Source of the DNA: Bufo bufo
Lineage: Eukaryota; Chordata; Amphibia; Anura; Bufonidae
Assembly (NCBI RefSeq): GCF_905171765.1
Contig: NC_053392.1
Coordinates: forward strand, 446,862,837 to 446,926,836
Direction of reading: 5' to 3'
Length of the DNA: 64,000 nt
The notes beneath the pieces are model-generated. The model saw only the letters and a list, made by a program, of their open reading frames with translations, was not told the origin of the DNA and ran no database searches. This document shows, piece after piece, positions 59,047 through 64,000 of this stretch (within the stretch, counting starts at the first letter, position 1; the number at the start of each line of letters is the position of its first letter). The translations under genes were made by a program, and so were the position numbers.

Positions 59047-61203
59047 GTACCCCTCCCTCTATGAGTGGACTCCGGACACTCAGAGCCCACCTTCTCAGGA
59101 TGGGACCTATGGAAAGCCCTGATGAGACGAGTGGCCTTAATGTCCGTCACTGGGACCCACATCCTCTCCTCAGGACCATAACCTTCCCAATGAACGAGGT
59201 ACTGGAGAGAAACGCGGACAAGACGAGAATCCACAATCCTAGAGACCTGAAATTCAAGATTCCCATCAACCATAATCGGAGGAGGAGGAGGCAAAGGCGA
59301 GGGTACAATGGGTTGAACATAAGGTTTCAATAAGGACTTATGAAAAACATTATGGATCTTCCATCTGAGGAAGATCAAGACGGTAGGCAACAGGATTGAT
59401 GACAGACAGGATCTTGTAAGGCCCAATAAACCTAGGACCCAACTTCCAGGAGGGAACCTTCAATTTGATATTCTTGGTAGACAACCACAACAGATCACCA
59501 ACATTCAGGTCCGGACCAGGCACACGTCTCTTATCTGCCACACGCTTATATCTCTCACTCATGCTCTTTAGATTATCCTGAATCTTTTGCCAAATAGATG
59601 ACAAAGACGAGGAGAATCTGTCCTCATCAGGTAAACCAGAAGACCTCACTCCCGAGAAAGTCCCAAACTGCGGATGAAACCCATATGCACCAAAAAATGG
59701 TGACTTATCAGAGGACTCCTGACGACGGTTATTTAAAGCAAACTCAGCAAGGGACAAAAAAGAACACCAATCCTCCTGATTCTCCGCCACAAAACAGCGC
59801 AGATATGTCTCCAGATTCTGATTGACGCGCTCCGTCTGGCCATTCGACTGCGGGTGGAAAGCAGAAGAGAATGACAACCGAACCCCCAAGCGAGAACAGA
59901 AAGCCTTCCAGAATCTGGAAACAAACTGCGTGCCCCTATCAGAGACTATGTCTGAAGGAATACCATGCAATTTGACAATGTGGTCAATAAATGCCTGCGC
60001 CAGTGTCTTAGCATTGGGCAAACCAGGAAAAGGGATGAAATGCACAATTTTGCTAAAACGGTCCACCACCACCAGAATCACAGTCTTCCCCGAGGAACGA
60101 GGCAGGTCCGTTATGAAGTCCATGGACAGATGTGTCCAAGGACGGGAAGGAATGGGTAAGGGAAGGAAAGGACCTGATGGCCGTGAATGAGGGACTTTGG
60201 CACGAGCGCATGTCTCGCAGGCTGCCACAAAACCCTCAACCGACTTACGAAGCGCAGGCCACCAGAATCTCCGAGCGATGAGATCCAGTGTGGCTCTTGC
60301 CCCCGGGTGCCCAGCAAGGACCGTATCGTGGTGTTCCTTAAAAATCTTGTGTCTCAAAGCGAGAGGCACAAACAACCTCCCAGGAGGACAAAGATCAGGA
60401 GCCTCTGACTGGGCTGCTTTCACCTCAGCCTCCAATTCAGGAAAAAGAGCAGAGACCACCACACCTTCAGCCAAAATGGGACCCGGGTCTTCAAAATTCC
60501 CACCTCCCGGAAAACAACGTGACAGGGCATCTGCCTTCACATTCTTAACCCCAGGGCGGAACGTGACAACAAAATTAAACCTTGAAAAGAACAAAGACCA
60601 TCTGGCCTGTCTCGGGTTCAGACGCTTGGCTGACTCCAAGTAGGCCAGATTTTTATGGTCAGTAAACACGGTAATAGGGTGTCTGGCTCTTTCTAGCCAA
60701 TGGCGCCATTCCTCAAAAGCCAACTTGATGGCCAACAATTCCCTATCTCCCACATCATAATTTCTCTCTGCGGAGGAGAGTTTCTTCGAGAAAAAGGCAC
60801 ACGGTTGCCATTTGGCAGGAGAGGAACCCTGAGACAAGACCGCACCCACCCCTACCTCAGAAGCATCAACCTCAACTATGAAGGGTAAAGAAATATCAGG
60901 TTGTACCAGGATGGGAGCGGAAGCAAAACTCTCCTTGATATTAGAAAAGGCCTTACGCGCCTCTACCGACCAGGAAGAAAAATCTACCCCCTTTCTGGTC
61001 ATATCAGTGAGTGGTTTAACAACAGAGGAATAATTCAAAATAAACTTCCTGTAATAATTGGCAAAGCCCAAAAAACGCATCAGCGCCTTCTGATTCTCAG
61101 GAAGCTCCCACTCAAGCACAGCGCGGACCTTCTCGGGGTCCATGCGAAAACCAGAAGCGGAGAGAAGAAACCCCAGAAATTTAATTTCTGGAACCGTAAA
61201 CAC
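58989..61203 (-). pseudogene. Chromovirus II pol: RT end, RNase H, integrase, chromodomain
   Basis: This continues the gag-pol frame after a TGA near 61229. 59350-61203 holds the RT thumb ([20 protein letters not shown]), RNase H ([30 protein letters not shown]), the integrase zinc finger ([11 protein letters not shown] to CETCARAK) and core ([38 protein letters not shown]), then [11 protein letters not shown] 2-bp deletion near 59369 shifts the frame. The chromodomain (EFQVSRIVDSRLVRVSLQYL, VHWEGYGPEERMWV) is then read from 58989-59360. Chromodomains direct integration toward marked chromatin. The last residues are LTR-encoded. Confidence 0.93.
59050..59060 (-). promoter_or_regulatory. Polypurine tract of chromovirus II
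   Basis: On the minus strand AGAGGGAGGGG lies three bases before the TGTCAC start of the 3' LTR. Same spacing as in chromovirus I. Confidence 0.85.
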
Positions 61204-63264
61204 ACATTTTTCCAGTTTTGCATATCATTTATTCTCCCGCAGGATGAGCAAGACCTGACGTAGGTGTTCCTTATGAGTTTTGAAATCAGGAGAAAAAATC
61301 TAAATGTCATCCAAATACACTAATACAAATTTTCCCATTAAATTATAAAAAATGCTGTTCACGAAATGCTGAAAAACGGCTGGGGCATTCATCAAACCAA
61401 AAGGCATAACCAAATTCTCAAAATGGCCCTCAGGGGTATTAAAGGCCGTCTTCCATTCGTCTCCTTCTCTGACCCTGACCAGGTTGTATGCCCCTCTTAG
61501 ATCTAATTTGGAAAAGACTTTAGCCCCAACAACCTGGTTAAACAGGTCCGGGATCAGAAGAAGCGGATAGGGGTCACGAATAGTGATACTGTTCAGCTCC
61601 CTGAAATCCAGACAAGGTCTTAAAGAACCATCTTTTTTCTTAACAAAGAAAAAACCAGCGGCAACAGGTGACTTCGAGGGTCGTATGTGTCCTTTTCTCA
61701 GACTCTCAGAGATATAAGCACGCATAGCGACCCTCTCAGGTTGGGAAAGATTGTATAAACGAGATTTAGGCAGCTTGGCACCTGGGATGAGATTAATAGG
61801 GCAATCGTACTCCTTGTGCGGGGGCAAATCCTGAACTCCACTCTCAGAGAAGACATCCGAAAATTCAGAGAGGAAAGGTGGTACAGTCTTAGTAGAAACC
61901 TCTGAAACAGATGTCGTGAGGCAATTCTCTCTGCAAAAGTCACTCCAACCATTTATTTGCCTCGCTTGCCAATCAATGGTGGGGTTATGTTTAGTGAGCC
62001 AGGGTAGCCCCAACACTAGAGGAGTAGGCAAACCGCTAAGGACGAAACATGACACATCCTCAATATGAGCATCACTCACAATTAAACGGATATTGTGAAC
62101 TATGCCCTTTAATGATTTCTGAGAAAGTGGAGCGGAATCAATAGCAAAAACAGGAATATCCTTTCCCAAAGTGCATACCTGGAAACCATGAGTTATTGCA
62201 AATTGATTATCAATGAGATTGACAGCTGCTCCACTATCCACAAAAATCTCACAAAAAATGCTCTTGCTCTCTAGCGCCACCCTAGCAGGCAGGACAAAAC
62301 GGGAACTACAAGCAAACGGAAAAACTTCAATTTCCGCCTCAACCCTGCCAATAGTAACAGACGGAACATTTTTAAAAGATTTTTTCCTTTTTGTTTCTTT
62401 ATTACTCCCAGAAAACTGCCTGTATCTCCTAGAGGGACAAACATTTGCCAAATGATTTATACCTCCACAACAAAAACAAACCCTCCCATGCGAGCTGAAT
62501 CTTCTATTGTCAGAGGGAATCAACCCCAGCTGCATGGGCTCCTGCTCAGAAAGGGCTGACAGCGACTGAGACCCCTGCGCACCGAATGAGACCGCTGTAC
62601 TGTCCCGGGACTGAGTATGACAGGAAGGAGAGATCTCTCCTCTCTCTCTAAGACGCCTGTCAATACGAACGGCCTGAGACATAGCAGAGTCCAAGGAGAG
62701 AGGCCTCTCATGAAAGGAAAATGCATCTTTCAATCCCTCTGAAAGACCATGGCAAAATTGACTTCGGAGTGCAGCATCATTCCAACCAGTATCAGCTGCC
62801 CATCTCCGAAATTCAGAGCAGTATATCTCTGCGGATTGTTTACCCTGGCATAACAGACGTAGTCTAGACTCAGCCAGAGCAATACGATCCGGATCATCAT
62901 ATATCTGACCCAGGGCTAAAAAGAATTCATCCACTGAACGGAGGGGCCGTGCCCCCTCCGGCAGCAAAAAGGCCCAGGACTGAGCGTTACCCCTGAGCAG
63001 CGATATAATGATCCCCACCCTCCGTTCCTCATCACCAGAGGAATGGGGAAGAAGGTGAAAATGGAGTTTGCAAGCCTCTCTAAAACGCACAAAATACTCA
63101 CTACCCCCGGAGAACGTATCCGGGAGCGAGATCTTAGGCTCAGAACAAACTCCATGAACGCAAGCTGAACCGGTCACTTGAAACTGAGAAAAAATCTTAC
63201 GGAGATCAGCTACCTCCAATGAAAGACCCTGGAAGCGTTCAGCCAAAAGTGAAACCGGATCCAT
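61204..63264 (-). pseudogene. Chromovirus II gag, protease and reverse transcriptase
   Basis: From the ATG at 63264 an open frame of 654 codons reads gag and pol without a frameshift or stop between them. Residues about 55-200 are the capsid region (EEFF-type VDEFFLALGQIYDDP). A zinc knuckle C263-X2-C266-X4-H271-X4-C276 follows. The protease has D343-S-G-A. RT includes LDFRELNSITIRDPYPLL, FSKLDLRGAYNLVRV, MPFGLMNAPAVFQHF and YLDD at 650-653. A TAG directly after LDDI (about 61300) ends the frame; the same frame resumes and meets a TGA near 61229. The gag start lies 28 bp from the 5' LTR. Confidence 0.94.
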
Positions 63265-63291
63265 GCTTGAGACGGTTTTGGCGGCTTATAA

Positions 63292-63814
63292 TGTCACGGA
63301 TGGTGTACAGGAAACAAGACAATGCAATATAATCAATGACTCACTGGATCCACAAGTAAGGAACAAAAGGGAGAGCCCTGCATGGACCTGGCAGACTCTC
63401 CCTGACTGCTCAGCCTATGCGAACACCCCAAAGGTGAATGGTCGCATATCCACGTACCTCGACTATCTAACACCTGAAGACCCTACAATAGTGAGGGGAC
63501 ACGACCACCGGCTCCCTACACAGACACGGAGGGAGTCAGGGTCACCTGGATCCAGCAGACAGAAAATCACAAATACATATACAGCACCTTGCAGCCGACT
63601 GGGAACTAGGAACAGCATGCACACACACTCCAGGAAGTTGTATAAGCCGCACACTACTGCATTATGGGGAGGAATTTAAAGGGAAGATATCAGTCCAACT
63701 GCATGACAGCTGAGATAGGCTAACGAGATGAGGAACTGAAACCAAAACAAGAAAACTCAAGGAGGAGGTTCTGAACGGTTTCTGTCAGAGCTTCTCAGCT
63801 ATCTGGTTGTGACA
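63292..63814 (-). repeat. 5' LTR of chromovirus II
   Basis: Nearly identical to the LTR at 58524-59046. Its inner edge is followed on the minus strand by TTATAAGCCGCC, the primer-binding-site position; chromovirus I has TTATAGTCCGCC there. Confidence 0.95.
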
Positions 63815-64000
63815 ATCTGATCGTAAATGTCTGCAATACCGATAATACGATATAGAACCTACAAAAATTTAAAATTAAAAATTATTTGATATCACCGTAA
63901 CTAGACAGGAAGTTTATCATCAACCTGAGCTAGTACCATACACTAATAGTAACGCCATGACAGTGGGCCAAGAGTGTAGGCCCAACAACCCAGATTTCTA
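63815..64000. other. No recognised feature
   Basis: Flank right of chromovirus II, starting with the ATCTG target copy. No gene or repeat boundary is recognised in the remaining bases. Confidence 0.6.

Larger units (their letters stand above)
58524..63814 (-). mobile_element. Ty3/Gypsy chromovirus II, full-length
   Basis: 5,291 bp including two 523-bp LTRs (58524-59046 and 63292-63814) and a perfect 5-bp duplication ATCTG (58519-58523 and 63815-63819). The LTRs differ at about seven sites, i.e. about 98.5% identity, so insertion is recent. The gag-pol frame lies on the minus strand with only three visible lesions. The polypurine tract sits at 59050-59060. It is a close relative of chromovirus I. 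Confidence 0.97.

Noticed and set aside
61300..61302. TAG after the RT YLDD motif as a programmed readthrough site
   Set aside because: Readthrough sites in retroelements lie at the gag/pol border, not within the RT palm, and a second stop follows about 70 bp later.

Overview
The window is vertebrate nuclear DNA, most likely from an anuran amphibian with a large genome. It carries one recognisable host exon among roughly two dozen mostly decayed transposons. The mix fits a frog or toad: Tc1/mariner lineages, chromodomain Ty3/Gypsy, BEL/Pao, Penelope-like, Tx1/L1-like LINE and DIRS-like elements, hAT and Harbinger families, a V-type SINE, and long TTAA-flanked foldback repeats. No bacterial gene organisation, CRISPR array or rRNA was seen.

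Layout. 1-920: right part of a Tc1-like element. 932-3040: two tandem-repeat blocks around a palindromic mariner derivative. 3041-14162: a four-level nest, in which a minisatellite-bearing repeat is split by a Tc1 element (3276-12827), which is split by an internally deleted Ty3/Gypsy chromovirus (4684-12677), whose 3' LTR is split by a 4.6 kb TTAA-flanked element built of alternating inverted repeats (7683-12297). 14813-23541: a 5'-truncated BEL/Pao element with a SINE in its reverse transcriptase and a second copy of the TTAA element in its LTR. 23590-33369: two broken hAT transposase genes, one inserted in the other, each interrupted by non-autonomous hAT elements (one of these carries a Harbinger-like MITE). 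34015-34223: a MADF-domain fragment. 34438-37460: a Penelope-like element split by a DD41D mariner element. 37994-40425: non-autonomous hAT and nested TTAA elements.

40844-41115 (minus strand) is the last coding exon of unc93a, the only host gene seen. Everything to its right would lie in or upstream of its final intron. 41370-50770: three Penelope-like elements or remnants, Harbinger-like MITEs, a third broken hAT gene and a solo LTR. 50776-56550: a DD37E Tc1-like element beside a Tx1/L1-like LINE, itself split by a non-autonomous hAT. 56560-57964: a DIRS-like element interrupted by a deleted Tc1. 58524-63814: a young, almost complete Ty3/Gypsy chromovirus on the minus strand with 5-bp target duplications and near-identical LTRs.

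The proteins do not form a pathway; they are transposition enzymes of independent families. The value of the window is its stratigraphy. Exact target duplications (TA, TTAA, TWA, 5 bp, 8 bp) allow many insertions to be delimited to the base and ordered in time. The most unusual structure is the pair of TTAA elements whose interiors are alternating inverted half-units of about 385 bp, differing between copies by one two-half-unit period.
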